Counted from the first letter of the stretch, positions 18,299 through 26,760 are shown. The stretch: DNA of 64,000 bases from VBCG01 sp044226535 (GCA_044226535.1 JBGAGT010000004.1:62001-126000), one strand, 5' to 3'. Numbers and translations are program-made. The notes: a model not told the origin generated them from the letters alone.

Positions 18299-18844
18299 AT
18301 GAACGGCGTCGCCATCGCACCCTCCGTCGCGTACGCGCGGGCCTTCCTCGCGATGCTCGACGACTTCGACGCCAACGATCCGCAGAACGCGGGCTTCTAC
18401 GCGCCCGCGCGCAGCGATTTCGCCGCGTACGTGCAGAGGCTCGATGACGAGGAAGCGGGTGTCGACCTGCCCGAAGGCCGCGTGCCCTGCACGCACCGCT
18501 GGCTGATTTCGCCGGACGGCGACGTCGTCGGCGTGACGCGGCTGCGCCACCGGATCGACACGCCCTTCCTCGCCGCCCACGGCGGCCACATCGGCTACGA
18601 CGTCGCGCCTTCGAGGCGGCGTCGCGGCTTCGGCCACCTCGCGCTGGCCATCGCACTGCGCGAGGCGCGCGGCATCGGCCTCGACCGGGCCCTGCTGTAC
18701 ACCAGCGAGGACAACGCGGCATCGCGCGCCACCATCGAGCGCGCGGGCGGCGTCCTCGAGCGCATCGACTACTCCGAGTTCTGGAAGGAACGGCTATGCA
18801 AGTACTGGGTGGCGGTCCCGACGGAAGCGGTCCGGGCGCGGTGA
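18299..18844 (+). CDS. GNAT-family N-acetyltransferase
   Basis: A 181-residue protein of the GNAT fold. Acetyl-CoA motif A is GHIGYDVAPSRRRRGFGHLAL and motif B is ALLYTSEDNAASRATIERAGG. ATG at 18299 is the first Met after the tRNA-Cys gene; the longer frame upstream runs through the tRNA and is not coding. The overall pattern (DFAAYVQRLDDEEAG..., VPCTHRWLISPDGDVVGVTRLRH) resembles predicted acetyltransferases of unknown substrate. It overlaps the next gene by 49 bases if that gene starts at 18796, or by four bases if it starts at the GTG at 18841. Confidence 0.85.
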   Translation: MNGVAIAPSVAYARAFLAMLDDFDANDPQNAGFYAPARSDFAAYVQRLDDEEAGVDLPEGRVPCTHRWLISPDGDVVGVTRLRHRIDTPFLAAHGGHIGYDVAPSRRRRGFGHLALAIALREARGIGLDRALLYTSEDNAASRATIERAGGVLERIDYSEFWKERLCKYWVAVPTEAVRAR

Positions 18845-19281
18845 GCGATCCGGGCGCCGCGGGCAGCGGCATCCTGCACGGCAGCTGCCTCTGTGGCGAT
18901 GTCGCATACCGCGTCAGGCTGCCGATCAAGCAGTTCGTGCACTGCCATTGCAGCCGCTGCCGGAAGGCGACGGGAACCGGACACGCCACGAACCTCTACG
19001 TGGACCCCGCGCAGTTCGAATGGGTGCGCGGAGAAGGACAGCTCATCCGCTACGACCTGCCGTCGGCGCGCAGCTTCGCGACGACCTTCTGCCGGGCCTG
19101 CGGCTCACCGCTGCCCCATCGCACGCGCAGCGGCCGCACGGTGGTCGTCCCGGCAGGCTCGCTCGACGACGAGCCGCCGTCACCGCCTCGCGCCCATATC
19201 TTCTGGGATTCGCGCGCGTCCTGGGACAGGGCGGACGAAGCCGCGCCGAGGTTCGCCGGCTATCCCGAATGGTGGACGTGA
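18796..19281 (+). CDS. GFA / CENP-V-type zinc protein
   Basis: A 161-residue protein of the glutathione-dependent formaldehyde-activating (GFA) superfamily. Zinc-binding cysteines are in GSCLCGDVAYRV, HCHCSRCRKATG and FCRACGSPL, all present. Despite the name, most small members are of unknown function. The ATG at 18796 has an AAGGAA Shine-Dalgarno but overlaps the GNAT gene by 49 bases; GTG at 18841 would give the common GTGA overlap and a 146-residue protein that keeps every motif. Both starts are possible. Probably co-transcribed with the flanking GNAT genes. Confidence 0.87.
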   Translation: MQVLGGGPDGSGPGAVSDPGAAGSGILHGSCLCGDVAYRVRLPIKQFVHCHCSRCRKATGTGHATNLYVDPAQFEWVRGEGQLIRYDLPSARSFATTFCRACGSPLPHRTRSGRTVVVPAGSLDDEPPSPPRAHIFWDSRASWDRADEAAPRFAGYPEWWT

Positions 19282-19304
19282 GGCCACGACCATGCCCCGT
19301 CGAA

Positions 19305-19841
19305 ATGCCTGACCGCGTGCGCATCGTGCAGCTCTCCCCCGCCGACCTGGCCGCGTACCGCGAGCTGATGCTGGAGGCCTACGCGCTTGCGCCGGATGCC
19401 TTCACCTCGACGCCGGAAGAGCGCGCCGCCGAGCCCGATGCGTGGTGGCTGAAGCGCGTCGCCGATCCCACGGGCCTCACCGCGGCCTTCGGCGCCTTCG
19501 TCGACGGACTGCTGGTCGGAACGGTCGCGCTCGAGTTCAACACCAAGGCCAAGACCCGGCACAAGGGCCAGCTGATCGGGATGTACGTCAGGCCCGCCGC
19601 GCGGGGCACCGGCGCCGCGAGGCAACTGCTGCAGGAAGCGATCGCCTGCGCGTCGCGCAGGCCCGGGCTCGAGCTGCTCACGCTGACCGTCACGCAGGGC
19701 AACGCCGCGGCCGAACGGCTCTACGCGTCGGGCGGCTTCCGGGTCTTCGGCGTCGAGCCCATGGCGATCCGCGGGAACGATGGGTTCCTGGCGAAGCTGC
19801 ACATGTGGCTCGAGCTGCCGCGCACGACGGGGCGGGCGTAG
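19305..19841 (+). CDS. GNAT-family N-acetyltransferase
   Basis: A 178-residue acetyltransferase. Acetyl-CoA-binding motif A is LIGMYVRPAARGTGAARQLL, followed by LTLTVTQGNAAAERLYASGGF. The N-terminus is VRIVQLSPADLAAYRELMLEAY. ATG at 19305 starts it 23 bases after the GFA gene; an upstream ATG at 19269 would add 12 residues and overlap that gene. The substrate is not predictable. Ends convergently with the HAD gene. Confidence 0.87.
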   Translation: MPDRVRIVQLSPADLAAYRELMLEAYALAPDAFTSTPEERAAEPDAWWLKRVADPTGLTAAFGAFVDGLLVGTVALEFNTKAKTRHKGQLIGMYVRPAARGTGAARQLLQEAIACASRRPGLELLTLTVTQGNAAAERLYASGGFRVFGVEPMAIRGNDGFLAKLHMWLELPRTTGRA

Positions 19842-19852
19842 ATCGCCGAAAC

Positions 19853-20530
19853 TCAGCCCAGGCCCAGCCGCCGCGCCATGCCCTCGAGCGTCGGCAGCGT
19901 CTCGACATGCGCGGGGAACAGGCTGGACACGCCCGGCGCGACCACGCCCATGAAGTGGATGCCGAGCTCCCGCGCCGCGTGGTACTCCGTCGGCGCATCG
20001 CCGACGGCCACCACGCGCGCAGGATCGTAGCCATGCTCCGACAGGAGCCGCGCGAACGCCTGCGGCTTGGTTTCGGGTGCACCGTGCAGGCTGGCGAAGT
20101 AAGGCGCGAGCCGCCGCGTGACGACGATGTCGGTCAGCTCGCCGATCGGCGTGCCGGAGATCACGTGCAGCGTGGTGCGTCCCTGCGCCCGCTCGAGCAG
20201 GTCCATCGCACCGGGTATGGCCGGGCAGGCGACCACGGCCTCGTGCACGATCGCCGCATAGCGGCGCGCCAACTCCTCGATACGATCGTCGGTCGCGGGC
20301 CGGCCGAACAGGTGCTCCTCGTAGTAGCGGAACTTCGGTCGGCGCGTGACGCCGCCGTGCAAGCGCTGGTAATCGAGGATCGCCGCGAGCTTGTCGGGGG
20401 GCGCGCCTTCGTAGATCTTGACGTAGGCGGCTTCCTTGAGCTCGACCGACTGGACGACCACACCGTCGAAGTCGAGGAAAAGTGCCTGGGGAGGTGTGGG
20501 CCAGTGGGCATGATGCTTGTCGTTGTGCAT
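19853..20530 (-). CDS. HAD-superfamily hydrolase (phosphatase-like)
   Basis: A 225-residue haloacid-dehalogenase-fold hydrolase. Motif I is LFLDFDGVVVQS (DxDG: nucleophile plus acid/base Asp), motif II is VISGTP, motif III Lys is in PETKPQAF, and motif IV is VVAVGDAPTEYHAARE. An alpha-helical cap lies between motifs I and II (subclass I, beta-phosphoglucomutase/Gph type). It lies 12 bases after the Gfo/Idh/MocA gene on the same strand, so a sugar-phosphate substrate is a reasonable guess. Confidence 0.88.
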   Translation of the reverse strand: MHNDKHHAHWPTPPQALFLDFDGVVVQSVELKEAAYVKIYEGAPPDKLAAILDYQRLHGGVTRRPKFRYYEEHLFGRPATDDRIEELARRYAAIVHEAVVACPAIPGAMDLLERAQGRTTLHVISGTPIGELTDIVVTRRLAPYFASLHGAPETKPQAFARLLSEHGYDPARVVAVGDAPTEYHAARELGIHFMGVVAPGVSSLFPAHVETLPTLEGMARRLGLG

Positions 20531-20542
20531 CCGCCGATGATC

Positions 20543-21568
20543 TCACGACCCGTCGATCTCCACCGGCAGCCCCCGCCGCGCACTCTCCGCCAGGGCGTCC
20601 AGGGTCAGGGCGATGTCGACCGACTCCTCCGGCGTCGCACCGGTCCAGGCCTGCGGCCCCTGCCGCAACAGGTCGTGGAAGGACTCGGCCTCGGCCAGGA
20701 AACCGCTGGTGGCCGCGGTCTCGATCAGCTCGAGCTTCGCGTCCCAGCCTGTCCCTCGGCGCAGCTCGACGAGCGGCGGGAACTGCGGGCCGGTGTCGTT
20801 GAAGTAGTGGGTCGCGAGGCTTCCCGCGTCGCCCGCGACGAAGGCATGCCGATGCCGCGCCGCGGCGAAGCTCGCCGAGACCTGCGCCATCGTGCCGTCG
20901 GCGAACTCGAGGAGTCCCAGCGTGGTGGCGTCGACCCCGCTCTCCGTCCAGCGCGACAGGGCCTGCACGCGCAGCGGCCGCGCGCCGGTCACCATGCGCA
21001 CGAAGCTCACCGGGTAGGAGCCGGCGTCCATCAGCGCGCCGCCCGCGAGCTCGGGCTTCATGCGGATGTTCGCGGCGTCGGCGAGGGGAAAGCCGAACGA
21101 CGCCTGCACCAGCCGCGGCCGGCCGATCGCGCCCGCCGCGAGGATCTCGCGCAGCTTCAGCGTCTGCGGCTGCGCGCGGTACGGATACGCCTCGACGATC
21201 ACGACCCCGTGTGCCTTCGCGGCCGCGAAGATGGCGCGCGCCTCGACGGCGTTGGCGGCGAGCGGCTTTTCGCAGAGCACGTGCTTGCCCGCCTCCGCCG
21301 CGCGGATCGACCACGCGGCGTGCAGGTTGTTGGGCAGCGGGTTGTAGATCGCGTCGATGGCCGGATCGGCGAGCAGTGCGTCATAGGATGGATGCACGCG
21401 CGGGACCTGCAGCGCCTGCGCGAAGGCCTGCGCACGGGCGGCGTCGCGGCTCGCGACCGCGTCCACCCGTATCTTGGCCGATCCGCGGACCGCGTCGCAG
21501 AAGTTCCGTGCGATCCTGGCAGCGCCGAGGATGCCGAGGCGAACAGGGGTGTGGGGAAGCTCCGGCAT
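20543..21568 (-). CDS. Gfo/Idh/MocA-family oxidoreductase
   Basis: A 341-residue NAD(P)-dependent oxidoreductase. The N-terminal Rossmann motif is RLGILGAARIARNF, the nucleotide/active-site signature is HVLCEKPLAAN, and the C-terminal alpha/beta domain has GGALMDAGSYPVSFVRMV. ATG at 21568 is the natural start (MPELPHTPVRLGILGAARIA); the longer open frame is a shadow. The family oxidises cyclic sugars, inositols or trans-dihydrodiols. Cotranscription with the HAD gene suggests small sugar metabolism. The precise substrate is unknown. Confidence 0.9.
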   Translation of the reverse strand: MPELPHTPVRLGILGAARIARNFCDAVRGSAKIRVDAVASRDAARAQAFAQALQVPRVHPSYDALLADPAIDAIYNPLPNNLHAAWSIRAAEAGKHVLCEKPLAANAVEARAIFAAAKAHGVVIVEAYPYRAQPQTLKLREILAAGAIGRPRLVQASFGFPLADAANIRMKPELAGGALMDAGSYPVSFVRMVTGARPLRVQALSRWTESGVDATTLGLLEFADGTMAQVSASFAAARHRHAFVAGDAGSLATHYFNDTGPQFPPLVELRRGTGWDAKLELIETAATSGFLAEAESFHDLLRQGPQAWTGATPEESVDIALTLDALAESARRGLPVEIDGS

Positions 21569-21624
21569 CGGTTCCTCGCGTCTCGCGTCCGTTGAAAAAT
21601 GGGGCTCTGCCCGGCGATCCTCGC

Positions 21625-22308
21625 CTACGCCACGTCCGCCGCCACGGCCGTGCACGACAAGGCATAAAGGCCCTTCTCGGCGCCCGCCGCGGCGCCCATG
21701 GCCGCCAGCGAATCCCCGCCGAGCTCGCGTGCCGCCAGCGCTTCGAGCGCGGCGGACTCGTAACCGCAGGCCACCACGATCCAGTCGGCGGCGCGATCGG
21801 TGTTGCCGCGGATGCGCTGCTCCTCGGTGCGCGCGATCGCCGGCGTCTGGTGCCGCAGCAGGTGGAAGCCCGCGATGCCCGGGCGCATCGGCAGGTCGGC
21901 GGCAAGGCGGTGCATGCCGGCGCGCAGGTCGTCGCCGCGGCCCGCGGCCGGCGACAGGCGCACGGTCAGCGCGAAGGCGCTTGCGAGCAGGCCGCGGCTC
22001 TCGAGCACGCGGCACTGGCTGCGGACCATGTTGCGATGCTCGGGCATCATGCGCGTCGACCACGGCGTGGGCGCGTTGAGGCGCGCGAGGTAGGCGGGCG
22101 AGGCGAGCACCTCGTACCCGTCGAGCTCGTAGATCACGAAGAGCCCTTCGCCGCCCGTGGCGCTTCGCCAGCGCGCGGCGCGGCGGAAACCCGGGACGCC
22201 GAGGCGCTCGGGAAGGTGCTCGTGCGTGTGCCAGTCCTCGAAGTCGGCGAGACGCGACGGCGTCACGTCCCACCACATGGCCAGTGCGGCCTTCCCCAGA
22301 AGCGGCAT
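21625..22308 (-). CDS. Conserved protein with dimeric alpha/beta-barrel-like fold
   Basis: A 227-residue protein of unknown function. The opening MWWDVTPSRLADFEDWHTHEHLPERL and the repeated second half resemble two ferredoxin-like halves of the dimeric alpha/beta-barrel (EthD-like) group. No signal peptide or membrane helix is visible. It sits 56 bases upstream of the Gfo/Idh/MocA gene on the same strand. The HTHEHLPERL patch could bind a ligand or metal; this is inference. Confidence 0.7.
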   Translation of the reverse strand: MPLLGKAALAMWWDVTPSRLADFEDWHTHEHLPERLGVPGFRRAARWRSATGGEGLFVIYELDGYEVLASPAYLARLNAPTPWSTRMMPEHRNMVRSQCRVLESRGLLASAFALTVRLSPAAGRGDDLRAGMHRLAADLPMRPGIAGFHLLRHQTPAIARTEEQRIRGNTDRAADWIVVACGYESAALEALAARELGGDSLAAMGAAAGAEKGLYALSCTAVAADVA

Positions 22309-22327
22309 GCCCTCCTCTCCCTGCGAC

Positions 22328-22915
22328 CTACCGGGCCTGCGGCAGGGCCGCCAGCGCCTTCGGTCCCGGCAGCCGGTCCATCGCCATGAGCTGCGCCTCG
22401 CTGCGCGCGCCGTGTTCCTTCAACCAAGCCGACATCTCGGGGCCCACCGCGGGGCCGTAGATGCGGTGCGAGTAGGTGACGGCGTAGCCCGTGCCCTCGA
22501 CGAGCAGCAGGCGGGTGAACACCGCCTCGAGGAACTGCGACTGCCCCAGCGCGGCGCCGATGAAGTGCTGCGCCTCCGCGGCCGGCGTGCGCGGGACCGA
22601 CTGCGTGCGCAGGATCTTGCCGGCGCGCTGGTAGTTGCCGAGCACGGCGTTGGCGGCGCCGGCCAGCGCCTCGCCATCCTTCACGCCGGGGTAGACGTTG
22701 ACGGTGATCATGTCGGTCCAGTGCTCGAGCGAGGGCTGCGAGGCCGGCGTGAACTCGTGCTGCGTGGCCTTCGACCAGCGGTGCAGGTAGCGCGTACCGT
22801 CGAAAGCGAGCGCGGGACCCGGTGCTGCTGCGTCGGCCGCGCGCGCCTGCGGCGCGAGGGCCACGACCGCCAGCAGCAGGCAATGCACGAGCCGCGGCAA
22901 CGCGAAATCACTCAT
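22328..22915 (-). CDS. Exported hypothetical protein
   Basis: A 195-residue protein, start ATG at 22915 after a GGGGGG run; a GTG at 22939 is also possible. The signal peptide (LVHCLLLAVVALAPQARAAD) implies export. The mature part has no motif I recognise; notable are WTDMITVNVYPGVKDGE and YSHRIYGPAVGPEMSAWL. It lies 19 bases upstream of the alpha/beta-barrel-like gene, probably in one transcript with it. Function unknown. Confidence 0.65.
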   Translation of the reverse strand: MSDFALPRLVHCLLLAVVALAPQARAADAAAPGPALAFDGTRYLHRWSKATQHEFTPASQPSLEHWTDMITVNVYPGVKDGEALAGAANAVLGNYQRAGKILRTQSVPRTPAAEAQHFIGAALGQSQFLEAVFTRLLLVEGTGYAVTYSHRIYGPAVGPEMSAWLKEHGARSEAQLMAMDRLPGPKALAALPQAR

Positions 22916-22969
22916 CGACGACCCCCCGACGGTCGACACGATCGGTCCGGCGATCGATACTACGTCAAT

Positions 22970-23386
22970 ATGTCGCGGCGTGCCCTATCCGATCCGCAAG
23001 ACCTTCGCGTGCTGCTGGTCGACTCGATCACCGAGGTCGGGCCGCAGGACGCGGGCGCGATCGTCGTCGCCGCCTCGCACGGCGGAACGAGCAGCGGCGG
23101 TTACGCCCTCGCCGTGCCGCTGCGCGCGGTGTTCTTCAACGACGCCGGCATCGGCAAGGACGAGGCCGGCGTCGCCGCGCTGGCGATGCTCGAGCGGCAT
23201 GCCGTGGCGGCAGGCGCGGTGTCGCACCTCAGCGCCCGCATCGGCGACGTTGAGGACATGTGGGCGAACGGCGTGCTGTCGCGCGTCAACGCGCCGGCGC
23301 GTCGCGAAGGCGTCGCGCCGGGTGCGACGCTCCACGACGCGGTGCGGTCGCTCGGCGCGGGCGTTCCGGTCGCCGATGGCCGCTAG
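22970..23386 (+). CDS. Conserved hypothetical protein with SHGGTSSGGYAL motif
   Basis: A 138-residue protein, ATG at 22970, divergent from the exported hypothetical gene 54 bases away. The pattern is an N-terminal VLLVDSITEVGPQDAGAIVV strand-turn, a Gly/Ser loop (SHGGTSSGGYAL), then VFFNDAGIGKDEAGVAALAML and a SARIGD...NGVLSRVN segment. It has no signal peptide or helix typical of a membrane. The Gly/Ser loop with Asp and Lys after it looks like a ligand or phosphate-binding active site, but I recognise no named family. Confidence 0.65.
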   Translation: MSRRALSDPQDLRVLLVDSITEVGPQDAGAIVVAASHGGTSSGGYALAVPLRAVFFNDAGIGKDEAGVAALAMLERHAVAAGAVSHLSARIGDVEDMWANGVLSRVNAPARREGVAPGATLHDAVRSLGAGVPVADGR

Positions 23387-23405
23387 TCCGCAAGCCCCGG
23401 CGCCG

Positions 23406-24206
23406 ATGAGCACCGCTTCCACGCCCCCGATCCGCTTCGACGACGGCGCCGCCTACGAGCGGCAGATGGGACGCTGGTCGCGCGCCGTGGGGGAGGTCTT
23501 CCTCGACTGGCTGTCCCCGCCCGGCGGGCTGCGCTGGCTGGACGTGGGCTGCGGCAACGGCGCCTTCACCGAGCTCGTCGTCGAGCGCTGCACGCCTTCG
23601 CGGGTGGATGCGATCGACCCTTCCGAAGGCCAGCTCGCCTATGCACGCACGCGACCCGGCACGCGAGCCGTCCACTACGCGCAGGGCGACGCCATGCGGC
23701 TCCCCTGCCCCGACCGCGAGGCCGACGTCGCGGTGATGGCGCTGGTGCTGTTCTTCGTCCCCGACCCCGCGAAGGGTGTCGCCGAGATGGTCCGCGCCAC
23801 GCGCCCGGGCGGGACCCTCGCCGCCTACGCCTGGGACATGCACGGCGGCGGCTTCCCGCTCGACGCGCTGTCGCGCGAGCTGCACGCCGCGGGCCATCCG
23901 GCGCCCAAGCCGCCCAGCGTCGATGCCTCGCGGCTCGAGGTGATGGCGTCGCTGTGGCGCGATGCCGGGCTGGAGGCCGTCGAGACCCGGCAGATCGAGG
24001 TCGAGCGGCGCTTCGAGGACTTCGACGACTGGTGGGCGTCGGCAAGCGGCTCGGCGACCATGGGCGCGATCCTCCGCGCCATGCCCGCCGGCGAGCGCGA
24101 CCGCCTGCAGGATCGCGTAAAGTCGCGGCTTCCGGCCGCTGCCGACGGCAGCATCACGCATGCGGCGCGCGCCAATGCGGTCAAGGGGAGGATCCGCAAG
24201 CCATGA
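23406..24206 (+). CDS. Class I SAM-dependent methyltransferase
   Basis: A 266-residue methyltransferase of the UbiE/type-11 group. Motif I is WLDVGCGNGAFTELV, then AIDPSEGQLAYAR, then DAMRLPCPDREADVAVMALVLFFV and the post-III MVRATRPGGTLAAYAWD. ATG at 23406 gives a normal N-terminus for the family. It overlaps the next gene by four bases (ATGA), suggesting translational coupling with a small exported protein. The methyl acceptor cannot be told. Confidence 0.88.
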   Translation: MSTASTPPIRFDDGAAYERQMGRWSRAVGEVFLDWLSPPGGLRWLDVGCGNGAFTELVVERCTPSRVDAIDPSEGQLAYARTRPGTRAVHYAQGDAMRLPCPDREADVAVMALVLFFVPDPAKGVAEMVRATRPGGTLAAYAWDMHGGGFPLDALSRELHAAGHPAPKPPSVDASRLEVMASLWRDAGLEAVETRQIEVERRFEDFDDWWASASGSATMGAILRAMPAGERDRLQDRVKSRLPAAADGSITHAARANAVKGRIRKP

Positions 24207-24688
24207 AGCCACGCACGCTCGCAGTCGCCGCCATCACGCTCGCCGCCGTCCTCGCCTCCGGAATCGCCGAGGCGCAGTGGGTGCTGCTGGCGCGCCGCGC
24301 GGTCGGCCGCATCCAGAGCATCTCGCAGCAATCGCAGGACGGCGCCACGCAGTTCGACACCGCCGCGGTGATCGTCGACGTGCCGCTCGACAAGGTCTAT
24401 GCCACGGTCAAGCAGTCGATCCAGGACGCGCAGGCGAAGGAAGGCATCGGCATCAACCGCACCGACGACGAGCACCGCACGATCTCGTTCTACCGCGGGC
24501 CGCAGGCCGCGACCATCTCCGTGGCCTCGCTGGGCGACAACCTCACGCAGCTCATGGTGTCGTCGGTGCGTCCCGGGTCGCCCGGCACCGACGCCTCGAC
24601 CGCTTCGCCGACGCCGCTGATCGTCGAGCGCATCCTCGCGGTCTGCGCGCGCATGAACGTCGAGTGCTCCAAGGGTCCCGCGCCCTGA
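24203..24688 (+). CDS. Small exported protein of unknown function
   Basis: A 161-residue protein with signal peptide MKPRTLAVAAITLAAVLASGIAEA. The mature part starts with a helical VGRIQSISQQSQDG region and then an alpha/beta segment (FDTAAVIVDVPLDKVYATVKQSIQD) that resembles small DUF-type periplasmic or lipoprotein folds, but there is no lipobox. The start overlaps the methyltransferase stop (ATGA). It is followed 38 bases later by the nickel permease. Function unknown. Confidence 0.7.
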   Translation: MKPRTLAVAAITLAAVLASGIAEAQWVLLARRAVGRIQSISQQSQDGATQFDTAAVIVDVPLDKVYATVKQSIQDAQAKEGIGINRTDDEHRTISFYRGPQAATISVASLGDNLTQLMVSSVRPGSPGTDASTASPTPLIVERILAVCARMNVECSKGPAP

Positions 24689-24726
24689 CGAGGCGGCATG
24701 CCCACCATCGCAACGCGTCGGCGCCC

Positions 24727-25863
24727 GTGACCACCCTGTACCGGGCCGTCGAGGCCACGCGCCGCGCCGCACGCGTATCGTTCACGCCCGCCGAGTGGTA
24801 TCGCCTCGCCGGCTTCTACGGCGTCATCGCCCTGCTGCACGCGCTGGGCTGGGGACTGTACCTCCGCTACGCCGCCGGCCATCCGGCGCTGGTCGGCCTC
24901 GGTTTCGTCGCCTACATGTTCGGCCTGCGCCACGCGTTCGACGCCGACCACATCGCGGCGATCGACGACACGGTGCGATTCCTGATCCAGAAGGGCAAGC
25001 GGCCGCTGGGCGTGGGCTTCTTCTTCTCGCTGGGTCACTCGACCGTCGTCATGGCACTGGCGATCGTGGTGGCCTTCGCGGCAGGCGCGGTGTCGCGGCG
25101 CATCCCCGAGATGAAGGACATCGGCAGCCTGGTCGGGCTCACGGTCTCGGGATCGTTCCTCGGGCTCATCGGCATCCTCAACCTCGTGGTGCTGCTCGGC
25201 ATCGTCGGCGTATGGCGCAAGGCCAGGGCCGGGGCGCATGCACACCATCACCTCGACGAATTGCTGGCACGGCGCGGCTTCATGAACCGGCTCTCCGGCG
25301 GGCGGCTGTCGAAGGCCATCGACCACAGCTGGCAGCTCTACCCGCTGGGCCTGCTGTTCGGGCTGGGCTTCGACACGGCGTCGGAGGTCGCGCTGATGGC
25401 GATGACCGCGGGTGCCGTCGCCGGCAACCTGCCCATACCCGCCGTGCTGTGCCTGCCGCTCCTGTTCGCGGCGGGCATGTCGGTGATGGACACGACCGAC
25501 GGCGTGCTGATGACCAAGGCCTACCACTGGGCGCTTTCCAACCCCCTGCGCAAGATCTTCTACAACCTCGCGACGACGACGCTGTCGGTCGTGGTGGCGC
25601 TGGTGATCGGCACGATCGAGCTCACGCAGGTGGCGGTCCGCCTCCTCGACCTGCGTTCGCCATTTTTCGACTTCGTCACCGGGCTCGACTTCGGCATGCT
25701 GGGCTACGTCATCGTCGCACTGTTCCTGCTCGCGTGGGCGCTCTCGGTGGCCGCGTGGACCCGGGGCGGCGCCGTGAAACAGCACGCGCCCCCGGGCGCG
25801 ATGCACGCGCACATGCACCGGCATCCGGACGGCACGGAGCACTCGCACCAGCACGTCCACTAG
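24727..25863 (+). CDS. Nickel/cobalt permease of the NiCoT (HoxN/NixA) family
   Basis: A 378-residue inner-membrane transporter with about eight helices. NiCoT signature I is RHAFDADHIAAIDDT (HX4DH); signatures II and III are LGHSTVVM and LLFGLGFDTASEVAL; also VMDTTDGVLM. The start is GTG at 24727. A central cytoplasmic loop has AHAHHHLDE, and the last 20 residues contain seven His (MHAHMHRHPDGTEHSHQHVH), a probable nickel-buffering tail. It lies 90 bases upstream of ureA in the same direction, so its job is most likely Ni(II) supply for urease maturation. Confidence 0.94.
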   Translation: MTTLYRAVEATRRAARVSFTPAEWYRLAGFYGVIALLHALGWGLYLRYAAGHPALVGLGFVAYMFGLRHAFDADHIAAIDDTVRFLIQKGKRPLGVGFFFSLGHSTVVMALAIVVAFAAGAVSRRIPEMKDIGSLVGLTVSGSFLGLIGILNLVVLLGIVGVWRKARAGAHAHHHLDELLARRGFMNRLSGGRLSKAIDHSWQLYPLGLLFGLGFDTASEVALMAMTAGAVAGNLPIPAVLCLPLLFAAGMSVMDTTDGVLMTKAYHWALSNPLRKIFYNLATTTLSVVVALVIGTIELTQVAVRLLDLRSPFFDFVTGLDFGMLGYVIVALFLLAWALSVAAWTRGGAVKQHAPPGAMHAHMHRHPDGTEHSHQHVH

Positions 25864-25898
25864 GCATCGCGCGCCGATCGTGAATATCGCGCCGATGA

Positions 25899-25926
25899 CC
25901 GGGCCGTCGAGCGGCCCGGGTATAGT
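25899..25926 (+). promoter_or_regulatory. Hairpin and -10-like element in the NiCoT-ureA gap
   Basis: CCGGGCCG (25899-25906) and CGGCCCGG (25912-25919) form a perfect 8-base stem with a 5-base loop, followed at once by TATAGT (25921-25926). This may partly terminate the permease transcript and act as, or overlap, a urease promoter. No good -35 was found. Confidence 0.35.
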
Positions 25927-25953
25927 TGCCCGACGCGCCACGGGAAGCCTTCG

Positions 25954-26256
25954 ATGCAACTCACTCCGCGGGAATTCGACAAGCTCATCATCTACCTGAT
26001 GGCGGACGTGGCCCTCAAGCGCAAGGCCAAGGGCATCAAGCTCAACTACCCCGAGGCGGTCGCGGTGATCTCGGCCGCGGCGCTCGACGGCGCGCGCGCC
26101 GGCAAGACCATCGAGGAAGTCACGCGCGAGGCGCGCTCGGTGCTGACCAAGGGCGACGTCATGGACGGCATCGCCGACCTCGTGCCGATGGTGCAGGTCG
26201 AGGCCGTGTTCACCGACGGCAGCCGCCTCGTGACCGTGCACACGCCCATCCAGTAA
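25954..26256 (+). CDS. ureA: Urease subunit gamma (UreA)
   Basis: A 100-residue urease gamma subunit, full length. It starts MQLTPREFDKLIIYLMADVALKRKAKGIKLNYPEA and keeps DVMDGIADLVPMVQVEAVFTDGS. With UreB and UreC it builds the (alpha beta gamma)3 cytoplasmic urease hydrolysing urea to ammonia and carbamate. First structural gene of ureABCEFGD; 22 bases separate it from ureB. Confidence 0.98.
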   Translation: MQLTPREFDKLIIYLMADVALKRKAKGIKLNYPEAVAVISAAALDGARAGKTIEEVTREARSVLTKGDVMDGIADLVPMVQVEAVFTDGSRLVTVHTPIQ

Positions 26257-26278
26257 CCGTCCGCGAAGGAGCGAAGCG

Positions 26279-26734
26279 ATGGCAAGCGTCAAGTCCTACC
26301 CGAGCCTCGCCGCCGAGGTGGACCCTGCCACGGCCAACGTCCCCCTGGGCGGCTACGTCTGCAGCAAGGACCCCGTGCCCTTCAACGTTGGCCGCCCGGT
26401 GACCGCGCTCAAGGTGCGCAACACCGGCGACCGGCCCGTGCAGGTCGGCTCGCACTTCCATTTCTTCGAGGTCAATCGCGCGCTCGAGTTCGACCGGGGG
26501 GCCGCGTTCGGGCTGCACCTCGACATCCCGGCGTCCACCGCGCTGCGCTTCGAGCCCGGCGACGAGCGCGAGGTCGCGCTCGTGCCCTTCGCCGGCAACC
26601 GCGCCGTGTACGGGTTCAACAACCTGGTCGACGGCCCGACCGCCGGCAAGGATGCCGCCGCCCGCAAGGCCAGGGCCGTCGCGCTCGCCGTCAGGCGCGG
26701 TTTCAAGTCGACGCCCGGCAAGGCACGCGGCTAG
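26279..26734 (+). CDS. ureB: Urease subunit beta (UreB), with C-terminal extension
   Basis: A 151-residue urease beta subunit with the family core VGSHFHFFEVNRALEFDR and FEPGDEREVALVPFAGNRAVYGFNNLVDG. Many beta subunits end near 100-115 residues; here about 35 extra basic residues (KARAVALAVRRGFKSTPGKARG) follow, and the N-terminus is also some 15 residues longer than the shortest forms. The tail is in frame and ends 26 bases before ureC. Spacing and strand show cotranscription with ureA and ureC. Confidence 0.96.
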   Translation: MASVKSYPSLAAEVDPATANVPLGGYVCSKDPVPFNVGRPVTALKVRNTGDRPVQVGSHFHFFEVNRALEFDRGAAFGLHLDIPASTALRFEPGDEREVALVPFAGNRAVYGFNNLVDGPTAGKDAAARKARAVALAVRRGFKSTPGKARG

Positions 26735-26760
26735 CCGCCCTTCCCGCAGCCGAGGTTCCG

